Part shown: positions 35,359 through 44,124 of the stretch, one piece after another
How the letters are laid out: each line of letters begins with the position of its first letter
Numbering within the stretch: position 1 is the first letter of the stretch
Source of the DNA: Marinifilum sp. D714
GTDB taxonomy: Bacteria; Bacteroidota; Bacteroidia; Bacteroidales; Marinifilaceae
DNA: 64,000 nt
Assembly: GCF_030851345.1 (NCBI RefSeq)
Contig: NZ_JALPNU010000003.1
Coordinates: 1-64,000 of the forward strand
Reading direction: 5' to 3'
Program-made: the position numbers and the translations under genes
Notes under the pieces: model-generated
What the model saw: only the letters and a program-made list of their open reading frames with translations
Database searches by the model: none
Told to the model about the DNA's origin: nothing

Positions 35359-36266
35359 ATTTAGGAGTAAAACTTAAAGATCTAAGCTTAAAAAACCCAG
35401 TAATGACCGCTTCTGGAACCTTTGGGTTCGGTGAAGAGTTCGAAGATTTTATCGATTTAAGCAATTTAGGCGGTATTTTAGTAAAAGGTACCACCAGACA
35501 CCATAGAGAAGGAAATCCTTACCCTAGAATGGCAGAAACGCCTTCAGGAATGCTAAATGCAGTAGGATTACAAAATAAAGGCGTTGAAAACTTCTGCAAG
35601 GAAATTTATCCACGAATTAAGCACTACGATACCAATATCTTGGTTAATGTTTCAGGATCAGTAATTGAAGATTATGTAGAAACAGCAGCTATGATTAACG
35701 AGCTGGAGTATATTCCAGCCATTGAGTTGAATATCTCATGTCCTAATGTAAAGGAAGGTGGTATGGCATTCGGAACCAGCTGTACTTCTGCTGCTTCAGT
35801 GGTTAAAGCGGTTCGTGAGGTGTATAATAAGCATTTAATGGTAAAACTATCACCTAATGTTACTGATATTACCGAAATAGCCAAAGCAGTTGAAGCTGAA
35901 GGAGCTGATTCCGTATCATTGATCAACACCCTATTGGGCATGGCAATTGATGCAGAAACCAGAAAGCCTTTATTATCAACAGTTACCGGAGGTTTATCAG
36001 GTCCTGCAGTAAAGCCTGTTGCTCTTAGAATGGTGTGGCAAGTATTTAATGCAGTTAACATTCCCATAGTTGGATTAGGAGGCATAATGAATGCCAAAGA
36101 TGCCATTGAGTTTATTTTGGCCGGGGCTACTGCAATTCAAATTGGAACAGCGAATTTTATCGATCCACAGGTTACTGAAAAGGTAGTTGTGGGCATCGAA
36201 GACTACATGAAGCGTCACAACGTTCAAGATATCAATGATTTAATTGGCACATTGCAAATTCAGTAA
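35352..36266 (+). CDS. pyrD: Dihydroorotate dehydrogenase class 1B catalytic subunit PyrD
   Basis: 304 residues from ATG 35352 (MVNLGVKL), which gives the usual family start. This is an FMN TIM barrel. [37 protein letters not shown] and the C-terminal [26 protein letters not shown] are class 1 hallmarks. The type 1B active-site Cys is in GTSCTSAA or nearby NISCPN. It catalyses the fourth step of pyrimidine synthesis with PyrK. Confidence 0.95.
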   Translation: MVNLGVKLKDLSLKNPVMTASGTFGFGEEFEDFIDLSNLGGILVKGTTRHHREGNPYPRMAETPSGMLNAVGLQNKGVENFCKEIYPRIKHYDTNILVNVSGSVIEDYVETAAMINELEYIPAIELNISCPNVKEGGMAFGTSCTSAASVVKAVREVYNKHLMVKLSPNVTDITEIAKAVEAEGADSVSLINTLLGMAIDAETRKPLLSTVTGGLSGPAVKPVALRMVWQVFNAVNIPIVGLGGIMNAKDAIEFILAGATAIQIGTANFIDPQVTEKVVVGIEDYMKRHNVQDINDLIGTLQIQ

Positions 36267-36309
36267 TTGAACTTGATTTATTAAAGAAAAAATTCTTTAA
36301 TTGACATAT

Positions 36310-36355
36310 AATGAGTTTACATGTGTAATTACATCTGTAAACTCATTCTTTTTTG
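36310..36355 (+). terminator. Hairpin after pyrD, containing TTTACA/TGTAA words
   Basis: Perfect 12-bp stem AATGAGTTTACA (36310-36321) and TGTAAACTCATT (36336-36347), followed by CTTTTTT. It can act as an intrinsic terminator for pyrKD. It also carries four TTACA/TGTAA words in 28 bp and shares TTTACATGTGTA with the XRE control region (near 33382), so it may double as an operator ahead of the cobamide cluster. Confidence 0.75.
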
Positions 36356-36415
36356 AAAGAAATTACCAGAAGTAATATCTTTATACTTTATAACCTTTAT
36401 ATATTATATAACAAC

Positions 36416-37447
36416 ATGTTACAGGGACACGGAGATGATGGATACAAATATAAACAGGACATTAAAGCCAATTTTAGCACCAATGTCTGGTACGGTGGGT
36501 ATTCCGAAGCGTTAAAAAAACATCTGATAAAGAATTGGAATGCCATAGACTCCTATCCTGAAGCTTCTGCAGAGAGCTTTACCCATGTTTTGGCGAAAGA
36601 TCTTGATGTTGAAACCAATATGTTGATGGCTGTAAACGGTGCTACTGAAGCCTTTTATCTTATCGCCCAATGCTATGGTAATACGAGCTCTACAATTGTT
36701 GTTCCTACATTTTCGGAATACGAAGATGCCTGTAGAATCAATAAACACAAGCTTGACTTTATCAATTGGAAAGACTTGTCCTCTTCTGCCAGCTTCGATA
36801 CGGATCTTATTTGGATCTGTAATCCTAATAATCCAACTGGCGATATTTTATTACAAAAAGATCTTGATATTTTGCTACAGAATCATCCAAATTCTGTTTT
36901 TGTAATTGATGAAGCCTATATAGATTTCACTGATGCAATTTCATCTTCAATAGATTTGATTAAAAAGCATCAAAATCTTATCATCGTAAAATCGCTCACA
37001 AAAAATTTCGCAATTCCCGGCCTGAGATTGGGATATTTGATCGCAAACAAGGCATTGGTACAGAAAATTGAATTCTACAAGGCTCCCTGGACGGTAAATT
37101 CACTAGCCATTGAGGCTGGAAAATACCTAATTCAGCACAAAGCGGATGTTTTACCTCCTATAAAGTATTATAAATCAAGCACAGAAAAATTCAGAGAAAA
37201 ATTGGCTAAAATTTCAGGCATTAAAATTCACCCTACAAAAACTTCCTATTTTTTAATCGAACTAGAAAAAGGAGACTCTACAGGGCTAAAAAATTACTTA
37301 ATTTCTGAATTTGGCATCCTGATTCGAGATGCTAAAAATTTTCGTGGCCTAAATTCTTCTTATATTCGCGTGGCAACATTAAATGAAGAAAAAAATCAGT
37401 TGCTAATTGATGCATTACAAAAATGGAGCAAATTAAATACATTATAA
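36416..37447 (+). CDS. cobD: L-threonine-O-3-phosphate decarboxylase CobD
   Basis: 343 residues from ATG 36416 (MLQGHGDD). The longer frame begins with TTG inside the preceding terminator. It is a class I PLP aminotransferase-fold enzyme: ICNPNNPTGDIL, VIDEAYIDFTDA and the PLP lysine in IVKSLTKNFAIPGLRLGY. In the cobamide context it makes (R)-1-amino-2-propanol phosphate, the linker between corrin ring and lower loop. The homolog HisC is the main alternative, but the neighbours favour CobD. It overlaps cbiB by 25 bp. Confidence 0.88.
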   Translation: MLQGHGDDGYKYKQDIKANFSTNVWYGGYSEALKKHLIKNWNAIDSYPEASAESFTHVLAKDLDVETNMLMAVNGATEAFYLIAQCYGNTSSTIVVPTFSEYEDACRINKHKLDFINWKDLSSSASFDTDLIWICNPNNPTGDILLQKDLDILLQNHPNSVFVIDEAYIDFTDAISSSIDLIKKHQNLIIVKSLTKNFAIPGLRLGYLIANKALVQKIEFYKAPWTVNSLAIEAGKYLIQHKADVLPPIKYYKSSTEKFREKLAKISGIKIHPTKTSYFLIELEKGDSTGLKNYLISEFGILIRDAKNFRGLNSSYIRVATLNEEKNQLLIDALQKWSKLNTL

Positions 37448-38370
37448 TACCTCTTCTAATAGGATATATATTGGATCTAGTTTTTGGAGATCCAAGAAAG
37501 TTACCTCACCCTATAGTTGGTTTTGGAAATTCAATTTCTATTCTGACCAATTGGTTGAACAAAGGAAAAAATAGATTGATTAAAGGTGCAACGATGTGTT
37601 TGTTTTTGGCATCATCAGTATTTGCCCTTTTTTACCTGTCGTCATATTTATTGCTTCAACTTAATGAATATGCGTACCTAATTTTTACATCGGTATTTGT
37701 ATTTTACGGATTGGCCAACAAAAGTCTTTTGCAGGAAGGAGTTGAAGTCTTTCACCATTTAAATAGCATGGGATTAGAGGCCGGACGTAAAAGACTATCC
37801 TGGATTGTTGGACGTGATACATCCCAATTGTCAGAGCAAGAAATTCGCTTAGCTGTATTCGAGACCTTATCAGAGAATTTATCGGATGGCGTTGTTGCAC
37901 CACTATTTTACTATGCAATTGGTGGAGTTCCTGGCATGATGTGCTACAAAATGATTAACACCATGGACTCCATGATTGGATACAAAAATGACAAGTACAT
38001 ATTATTTGGTGGATTCGCCGCACGTTTGGATGATGTAGTTAATTTTATCCCAGCTCGAATCACTGCCTTGTTAATGACCTTTGTTACTTTGAGTTACCGT
38101 GGACTAAAATTCATTTTTAAATATGGGAAAGCACATACCAGTCCTAATGCAGGATATCCCGAATCAGCACTGGCTGGCATTTTAAATTGTCGATTTGGCG
38201 GCCCGCATGACTATGGTGGAGTTAGTGTTGATAAACCTTATATTGGTGAGAATGATAGACCTCTGAAAAATGAAGAAATCAATAAAATCAGATACATAAA
38301 CCACGCTGTCTGTTTTGTTAGCATCCTAATTATTATTGCATGCTATTTACCATGGAATAGCCTGTTTTAA
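37423..38370 (+). CDS. cbiB: Adenosylcobinamide-phosphate synthase CbiB
   Basis: A 315-residue integral membrane enzyme. GYILDLVFGDPRKLPHPIVGFG is the CbiB opening. GRDTSQLSEQEIRLAVFETLSENLSDGVVAPLFYY and DSMIGYKNDKYILFGGFAARLDD are conserved loops. It attaches aminopropanol phosphate to adenosylcobyric acid. (Naming: CobD in Pseudomonas equals CbiB.) Second gene of the cobamide cluster. Confidence 0.94.
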   Translation: MEQIKYIIIPLLIGYILDLVFGDPRKLPHPIVGFGNSISILTNWLNKGKNRLIKGATMCLFLASSVFALFYLSSYLLLQLNEYAYLIFTSVFVFYGLANKSLLQEGVEVFHHLNSMGLEAGRKRLSWIVGRDTSQLSEQEIRLAVFETLSENLSDGVVAPLFYYAIGGVPGMMCYKMINTMDSMIGYKNDKYILFGGFAARLDDVVNFIPARITALLMTFVTLSYRGLKFIFKYGKAHTSPNAGYPESALAGILNCRFGGPHDYGGVSVDKPYIGENDRPLKNEEINKIRYINHAVCFVSILIIIACYLPWNSLF

Positions 38371-38457
38371 AAAAGGGAAAAAATATTCTTGTCAGACTTA
38401 TAAATTCGTAAATTCACCATAACAAATCATTCTTATATATAACACTTACATTTAGCT

Positions 38458-38973
38458 ATGATTCATTTAATTACAGGAGGACAAAGGTCTGGGAAAAGCG
38501 AATTTGCAGAAAAATTGATCTTAGGTAAAACTTCAAATCCTGTATATATGGCCACTTCAAGGGTTTGGGATGATAATCATAGAAAAAGAATTGAAGCACA
38601 TAAAACTCGCAGGGGACCTCAATGGACCAATATCGAAGAGGAAAAGTTTCTAAGTAAACATGACGTAAATAACAGAGTCATCTTGCTTGACTGCATTACC
38701 CTATGGCTCAACAATTTTTTCTTCGATAATGGAGAAGATGATGATAAAACAATTGCTCAAGCCAAGGAAGAGTTGGACAAAATATTGTCACAGGATTGTG
38801 ATTGGATTATTGTGACAAACGAATTAGGCTTGGGCGGTCATCCGGGCAATGAAATGGCAATGCGCTTTAATGACATCCAAGGAACCATTAACCAATATAT
38901 AGCAGCTAAGGCTGATATTGTTAGCATGGTTATATCGGGGATTCCAATAGAAATAAAGAACACACTAAAATAA
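38458..38973 (+). CDS. cobU: Adenosylcobinamide kinase/guanylyltransferase CobU
   Basis: 171 residues with P-loop GGQRSGKSEFAE, the guanylylated His in RIEAHKTRRG and LLDCITLWLNNFFF. It phosphorylates adenosylcobinamide and transfers GMP, giving AdoCbi-GDP for CobS. 87 bp after cbiB. Confidence 0.94.
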   Translation: MIHLITGGQRSGKSEFAEKLILGKTSNPVYMATSRVWDDNHRKRIEAHKTRRGPQWTNIEEEKFLSKHDVNNRVILLDCITLWLNNFFFDNGEDDDKTIAQAKEELDKILSQDCDWIIVTNELGLGGHPGNEMAMRFNDIQGTINQYIAAKADIVSMVISGIPIEIKNTLK

Positions 38974-38991
38974 ACCACTAACTAAACTAAC

Positions 38992-40140
38992 ATGAACAAA
39001 CTCCTTACAATTGGAGCACTATTAATTGCTCTTTTATTTACTACATTCTCTTGTAAAAGAGTTCCTACAAAAGCCGAGAAAAGAATAAAGGTTGGCGTAT
39101 TCGACAAAAATGGCGATAGCCCTTGGTGCATTACCGATGCTGTTGAAGCTCTTAAAATCGATCCAAAAATTGATTGCGAAGTGATTCGTGCAAGTCAGAT
39201 TGTGTCTGATGAAATTCTTGAGTTCGATGCAATTGTATTTCCTGGCGGAAGTGGAAGAAGTGAAACCATGAGTCTTGGAGAAACAGGTATCGAAAGAGTT
39301 GTTTCTTTGGTAAAAGATAAAGGCATAGCTATTGTTGGTATTTGTGCCGGAGCATACATCATGACCAATACACCAAACTATCCAAGTTTGAATTTAACTG
39401 GCTATAAAGCAATTGATATTGAGCATGATCATCGTGGACATGGCTTGGCAAAATTCTCTTTAACCAAAGAAGGCGAAAAAATCTTTCCTGAATTAAAAGA
39501 TCGTGAAATTTCGTTTTGTCAGTATTATGAAGGACCCGTTTTGGTTTCTGCAGAAGATGAAATTGAAGAATCATCATTGGGAACCATGTTGTCTGATGTT
39601 CACACTGTTGAAGGATCACCTGCAAATATGACTAACAACAGACCATTTATAGTAGCCAACACTGTTGGAAAAGGAAAAGTAGCATCATTTGTTGGTCACC
39701 CAGAATGCACCCCTGGTATGCGTTGGATGCTTCCTCGTATTGTTCGTTGGGCTACCAATAGTGAAATAGTTAAATATCCTAAGTCTGTAGTTCGTCCGGA
39801 TTTCTTCAAGGAGGAAATCATTTATACCAAAGATATTCAGGATCTTCAATCAAAATATTACAATAACCTTTTGGGATCGAAAGAAGAGAAATTGGAAGCA
39901 ATTGATAAGGTGGTTGAATTGGCTTGCTGGTCTTCAAAAAAATGGATTCCTGGTTTATTGCGCGATAAAGATGCTACTGTAAGAAGCAAAGCCTCAATTG
40001 CATTGGTAAAATTAGAAAGAACAGATGCATTAGCTGATTTGGAAGTAGCATTCGCTAATGAAACTAATGATGATTGTAAAGTTCAGTTGGAGAAGAGTTT
40101 AACTGAATTAAAAAATATTCTTGGTAAAAATAGAAATTAA
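38992..40140 (+). CDS. BPL_N-domain (class I glutaminase-like) lipoprotein in the cobamide cluster
   Basis: 382 residues. A lipoprotein signal (lipobox ending C21 in TTFSCKR) is followed by a BPL_N/DJ-1-PfpI-like domain (about 30-265). That domain has the FPGGSGRSE loop and the nucleophile elbow C118 in VGICAGAYIM. A short HEAT-like helical region (about 300-375, with DKDATVRSKASIALVKLE) ends the protein. It lies between cobU and cobT with 18-bp and 3-bp gaps, so it is surely cotranscribed. No cobamide step known to me uses such a protein; a periplasmic hydrolase or scavenging role is speculation. Confidence 0.75.
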   Translation: MNKLLTIGALLIALLFTTFSCKRVPTKAEKRIKVGVFDKNGDSPWCITDAVEALKIDPKIDCEVIRASQIVSDEILEFDAIVFPGGSGRSETMSLGETGIERVVSLVKDKGIAIVGICAGAYIMTNTPNYPSLNLTGYKAIDIEHDHRGHGLAKFSLTKEGEKIFPELKDREISFCQYYEGPVLVSAEDEIEESSLGTMLSDVHTVEGSPANMTNNRPFIVANTVGKGKVASFVGHPECTPGMRWMLPRIVRWATNSEIVKYPKSVVRPDFFKEEIIYTKDIQDLQSKYYNNLLGSKEEKLEAIDKVVELACWSSKKWIPGLLRDKDATVRSKASIALVKLERTDALADLEVAFANETNDDCKVQLEKSLTELKNILGKNRN

Positions 40141-40143
40141 CAG

Positions 40144-41190
40144 ATGATTGAATTTAAAATTGATTCTTTATCAGATAATTTAAATAAAGAATTACAGGAG
40201 AAGATTGATACGAAAACCAAACCTATTGGTTCGTTGGGAATGTTGGAAAAAATTGCTTTCCAGCTAGGGAAAATTCAAAATAGCCTAAATCCTACAATTA
40301 ACAATCCTAATGTGGTGGTATTTGCTGGAGATCATGGCATTGCTGATGATGGAGTTAGTTTTTATCCAAAATCTGTTAGCTACCAAATGCTATACAATTA
40401 TATGGAAGGTGGTGCAGCATCAACTGTATTTGCCAAACAACATGGTATAAAATTTAATGTAGTTGATGCGGGTGTTGATCATGATTTTGATCCAAGCCTT
40501 CCTATAATAAACAGAAAGTTGGCCTACGGTACTAATAACTACCGATTGGAACCAGCAATGACCAAAGAGCAATGCCTAGAAGGAATTAAACGAGGTGCCG
40601 AAGTAATTAAAGAAATTCACCAAAATGGATGTAATTTCATTATTTTCGGTGAAAAAGGAATTGGAAATACTTCATCGGCTTCACTAATACTTAGTCTTTT
40701 AGGAGATATTTCTTTGGAAGAATGTGTTGGCAGAGGTACCGGATTAGATAAGGAAGGTGTAAAAAGTAAATTCGATCTTTTAAACGAAGGGCTTTTAAAA
40801 TATAACAAATCCAATGATCCAATTGATGTGCTTACTCACTTCGGAGGATTTGAGATTGTGATGATTGTTGGGGCGATGCTAAAAGCAGCCGAACTTAAAA
40901 TGACACTTTTAATTGATGGATTCATCATTACATCGGCATTACTGGCTGCATTCAAAATCAATCCTAAGGTAAAGGATTACTGCTTATTTGCACACAAATC
41001 AAATGAACAGGCTCACATTAAAATGCTGAATATCATTGGTGGCGAACCAATTCTAGACATCGGCATGCGCTTGGGAGAAGCAACAGGAGCAATGGTTTGC
41101 TATCCTTTAATAAAGAGTGCAGCTCAGTTCATGAACGAGATGGCTTCCTTTCAGGATGCTGGCGTTAGCGAAGCAAAAGAAGAAGTATAA
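40144..41190 (+). CDS. cobT: CobT-like phosphoribosyltransferase, copy 1 (divergent base pocket)
   Basis: A 348-residue member of the nicotinate-nucleotide:dimethylbenzimidazole phosphoribosyltransferase family, which activates the lower ligand base. It retains KTKPIGSLGMLE, VFAGDHGIADDGVS and the catalytic-type Glu312 in GMRLGEATGA. The usual base-pocket segment YPQEVTxQM reads YPKSVSYQM, and the GEMGIGNT loop reads GEKGIGNT. These changes suggest a different base preference or partnership with copy 2. Confidence 0.85.
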   Translation: MIEFKIDSLSDNLNKELQEKIDTKTKPIGSLGMLEKIAFQLGKIQNSLNPTINNPNVVVFAGDHGIADDGVSFYPKSVSYQMLYNYMEGGAASTVFAKQHGIKFNVVDAGVDHDFDPSLPIINRKLAYGTNNYRLEPAMTKEQCLEGIKRGAEVIKEIHQNGCNFIIFGEKGIGNTSSASLILSLLGDISLEECVGRGTGLDKEGVKSKFDLLNEGLLKYNKSNDPIDVLTHFGGFEIVMIVGAMLKAAELKMTLLIDGFIITSALLAAFKINPKVKDYCLFAHKSNEQAHIKMLNIIGGEPILDIGMRLGEATGAMVCYPLIKSAAQFMNEMASFQDAGVSEAKEEV

Positions 41191-41213
41191 ACCAGATTAA
41201 ACTCAATTTCAAT

Positions 41214-42263
41214 ATGAATTTCGATATAAAAACCCCAAACAAAGAGTTGATTGAACAACTTCAACACAAAATTGATTTTAAAACCAAACCCATTGGTTCA
41301 TTAGGAATGTTGGAACAATTGGCCGTTAAAATCGGTTGCATTCAAAATACCTTATCCCCAGAATTAAACCAACCTACAATAATGGTTTTTGCTGGAGATC
41401 ACGGCATTGCACTAGATGGCGTTAGTCCTTACCCACAGGAAGTTACCTGGCAAATGGTTGCCAACTTTATGGCTGGAGGCGCTGCCATTAATGTATTTGG
41501 TCGTCAGAATGGCATTGATATAAAAATTGTTGATGCAGGTGTAAATTACGATTTCGACAAAGAATGGAATGTAATTGATGCCAAAGTGGCTCACGGAACC
41601 AAATCATACCTTAATGGAGCGGCCATGACAGCAGAACAATTTCAGCTTGCCATTAAAAGAGGAGCAGATTTGGTAGAACAAGCTCACAAAGGTGGAACCA
41701 ATACCATAGGTTTTGGTGAAATGGGTATTGCAAACACCTCTTCTGCAGCTGTATTATTGCATTTATTGGCTGATGTAGATTTAAAAGAGTGCGTTGGACG
41801 AGGAACTGGATGGGACGATGAAGGCTTGAAAAGAAAGTATGAAATTTTGAAATCGGCCGTTGAAAACTACAAAGGAGACTCATCTATTGAAAGTATATTC
41901 GCTCACTTCGGAGGATTTGAAATTGTAATGATTGCCGGAGCTATGCTGAAAGCTGCAGAGCTAAAAATGGTAATCATGGTTGATGGATTCATCATTACCT
42001 CAGCACTTTTGGCTGCCTCCAAAATTAATCCTAAAGTATTGGAATATTGTATTTTCACTCACAAATCGAATGAAAATGGACACAAGCACATGCTAGAGCA
42101 TTTAAATGCTGATGCAATTTTAGATTTGGGAATGCGATTGGGTGAAGGAACCGGTGCTGCTGTAGCTTATCCTATTATCGAATCAGCAGTTAACTTCCTG
42201 AATCAAATGGCTAGTTTCGAGGATGCTGGCGTAAGCAATAGCGATAAAGTCGTTAATGAATAA
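41214..42263 (+). CDS. cobT: CobT-like phosphoribosyltransferase, copy 2
   Basis: A 349-residue tandem homolog of the previous gene; the two look about half identical by eye. It keeps the more usual YPQEVTWQM pocket near residue 73 and GMRLGEGTGA with the catalytic Glu near 311. The GIGNT loop, however, reads GEMGIANTSS. 23 bp after copy 1. The pair may be two CobT enzymes with separate base ranges, or a heterodimer like ArsA-ArsB of Sporomusa, which activates phenolic bases. Confidence 0.87.
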   Translation: MNFDIKTPNKELIEQLQHKIDFKTKPIGSLGMLEQLAVKIGCIQNTLSPELNQPTIMVFAGDHGIALDGVSPYPQEVTWQMVANFMAGGAAINVFGRQNGIDIKIVDAGVNYDFDKEWNVIDAKVAHGTKSYLNGAAMTAEQFQLAIKRGADLVEQAHKGGTNTIGFGEMGIANTSSAAVLLHLLADVDLKECVGRGTGWDDEGLKRKYEILKSAVENYKGDSSIESIFAHFGGFEIVMIAGAMLKAAELKMVIMVDGFIITSALLAASKINPKVLEYCIFTHKSNENGHKHMLEHLNADAILDLGMRLGEGTGAAVAYPIIESAVNFLNQMASFEDAGVSNSDKVVNE

Positions 42264-42289
42264 TATCAGTTCTAAAGCTTAGAAAAAAC

Positions 42290-43045
42290 ATGAAACGCGA
42301 ATTCAACATTTTCTTTACAGGTTTATCCTTTTTCACAAGAATTCCATTTCCAAAATGGGCTGATTTTAAAAAGGAATATCAGCACGAAGCCATTAAGTAT
42401 TTTCCTATTGCTGGCTTGTTAATTGGTGGAGTAGCGGCTCTTGTTTTTTATGTGAGCAATATACTTTTGCCCTTTAATTTGGCTGTGATATTGAGCATGG
42501 TAGCCACAGCATTGCTAACCGGAGCATTACATGAAGATGGCTTTATGGATGTGTGCGACGGATTTGGTGGCGGTTGGACCAAAGAAAGAATCCTTGAAAT
42601 TATGAAGGATTCGTTAATTGGTGCATTTGGCGTTACGGGAATTATCTTCCTGATATTGACAAAGTTTTATTGTCAGTTCTCCATATCGGCGAACCAATTG
42701 CCTTGGATTTTAATTGCTGCACACGCGACAACACGAATGGCAGCAGCTACTTTGGTAAACACACACCAATATGCAAGAGTTGAGAATTCCAAAGCCAAAG
42801 ACTATTCACAAAAACTAAGCATTGGTAATTTTATATTTATGGTATTAACAGGAATTTTGCCTTTGGCTCTTTTAGGCAATGCTAAATTTTCCCTGATTAT
42901 AATTCCTGTATATCTTTGCAAGTTCTTATTAGGAAGATATTACAACAAGTGGATAAACGGATACACAGGCGATTGCATTGGTGCAACGCAACAGGTTTGC
43001 GAAATCGTCTTTTACCTATCTTATTTAGCACTTTTAAACTATTAA
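42290..43045 (+). CDS. cobS: Cobalamin (5'-phosphate) synthase CobS
   Basis: A 251-residue membrane enzyme joining AdoCbi-GDP to alpha-ribazole(-phosphate). FFTRIPFP near the N-terminus, LTGALHEDGFMDVCDGFGGG with its Asp cluster near residue 80, and the C-terminal GYTGDCIGATQQVCE are CobS hallmarks. Several transmembrane helices. 26 bp after cobT copy 2. Confidence 0.95.
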   Translation: MKREFNIFFTGLSFFTRIPFPKWADFKKEYQHEAIKYFPIAGLLIGGVAALVFYVSNILLPFNLAVILSMVATALLTGALHEDGFMDVCDGFGGGWTKERILEIMKDSLIGAFGVTGIIFLILTKFYCQFSISANQLPWILIAAHATTRMAAATLVNTHQYARVENSKAKDYSQKLSIGNFIFMVLTGILPLALLGNAKFSLIIIPVYLCKFLLGRYYNKWINGYTGDCIGATQQVCEIVFYLSYLALLNY

Positions 43046-43054
43046 TATTACAAA

Positions 43055-43585
43055 ATGGAAATCTATTTAATTCGTCATACATCAGTAGCAGTAGAACAAG
43101 GAGTTTGCTATGGACAAAAAGATGTTGATTTGGCAGCAACATATCCTGAAGAGTTGGAAGCTGTCAAGAAAAATCTTGATGGAGTGGAGTTCGATAAAAT
43201 TTATACAAGTCCACTTTCAAGAGCAAAAAAACTAGCCAACGATATTTATCCTGATCAAGCTGAAGAAGAAAAAAGACTAATGGAATTGCACTTTGGCGAT
43301 TGGGAAGGAAAAGTTTGGGACGAAATTAAAGATCCTTTCCTTGAGAAATGGATGGAAGATTTCGTAAACCTTAAATGCTCTAATGGTGAGTCGTTTGTAA
43401 TGCTTCGCGATCGTGTTTTGGAATTTTGGAATGAATTGAAAGCACAGGATCACAATAAAGTTGCTGTGTTTACTCATGGCGGTGTGATTCGAACCATTCA
43501 AGCTATTGAAAAGAACATTAAGTTGGAAGATTCATTTAATATCGCAACACCAGCATTTGGCGAAGTGGTTGTATTAAATGTATAA
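43055..43585 (+). CDS. cobC: Alpha-ribazole phosphatase CobC (histidine phosphatase)
   Basis: 176 residues with the histidine phosphatase start IYLIRHTSV, YTSPLSRAKKLA and the late VAVFTHGGVIRTIQ. It removes the 5'-phosphate from alpha-ribazole-5'-P or adenosylcobalamin phosphate. Last gene of the cobamide cluster, followed by a terminator. Confidence 0.9.
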   Translation: MEIYLIRHTSVAVEQGVCYGQKDVDLAATYPEELEAVKKNLDGVEFDKIYTSPLSRAKKLANDIYPDQAEEEKRLMELHFGDWEGKVWDEIKDPFLEKWMEDFVNLKCSNGESFVMLRDRVLEFWNELKAQDHNKVAVFTHGGVIRTIQAIEKNIKLEDSFNIATPAFGEVVVLNV

Positions 43586-43608
43586 GTTTCTTTCGATAGT
43601 ATAAGCTT

Positions 43609-43639
43609 AAGCAGAGCCAATTAGGTTCTGCTTTTTTTG
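43609..43639 (+). terminator. Terminator of the cobamide cluster
   Basis: 10-bp stem AAGCAGAGCC (43609-43618) and GGTTCTGCTT (43624-43633, one G-T pair), followed by a T-run. Confidence 0.85.
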
Positions 43640-43678
43640 TGGATTTTATTGTGTGGTTTAATGAACAACCTCCCTCGA

Positions 43679-43979
43679 AAACAAAAATACACCCTTTACA
43701 CTCATGCAAAGAGTATTTTCTTTTGATAAAACATGCTTTACACGCATGAGAAGCATATTTTTTTGTAGATCCACGAGCAATGCAAGCATGTGCAAATCAT
43801 TTTTCTCTGATAAAACATTCTTTGTAAGCATGTGAAGTATATTTTTTTTGCGTAAAATAAGCTTTGTATGCATGAGATTTATATTCCTCTGCAATAAAAG
43901 ATACATTGCAAGCTTGAGATACACATTTTTTTATGGTCGAACATGGATTTAAAGCTTGCAATCCATTTTTTCCTAAAAT
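43679..43979. repeat. Degenerate 42-bp tandem repeat, about seven units
   Basis: Units of about 42 bp follow one another from 43679. Most begin AAAA (often GATAAAACAT), contain GCATG or GCTTG in the middle and end in a T-run. Unit sequences have drifted, yet the spacing stays at 42 bp, a multiple of three. On the minus strand, 43924-43658 is open for 88 codons with a 14-residue pattern (for example TKNVLSEKNDLHML). On the plus strand another frame also shows a 14-residue pattern but has stops. Coding is unproven; it is listed as a minisatellite-like repeat. Confidence 0.7.
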
Positions 43980-44124
43980 TAAGTTGCTTCCGCAGTATAG
44001 TGGTATTTAGAGAGTTTCTGATTGATCGCAAGTACTTGTGCTACTCAACGATCATTTTAGTTTTAAATTTGTCATCAAAAAATAAAATACTATTTTAGCA
44101 AACTGAAATTAACAATAATTCAAT

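Noticed and set aside
43658-43924. 88-codon minus-strand ORF as a protein gene
   Set aside because: It lies inside the 42-bp repeat, has no promoter-like box upstream, and its 14-residue pattern would arise in any open frame of a 42-bp repeat. Kept as a repeat only.
43679-43979. 42-bp repeat as a CRISPR array
   Set aside because: Units drift throughout; there are no identical repeats separated by unique spacers and no cas genes.
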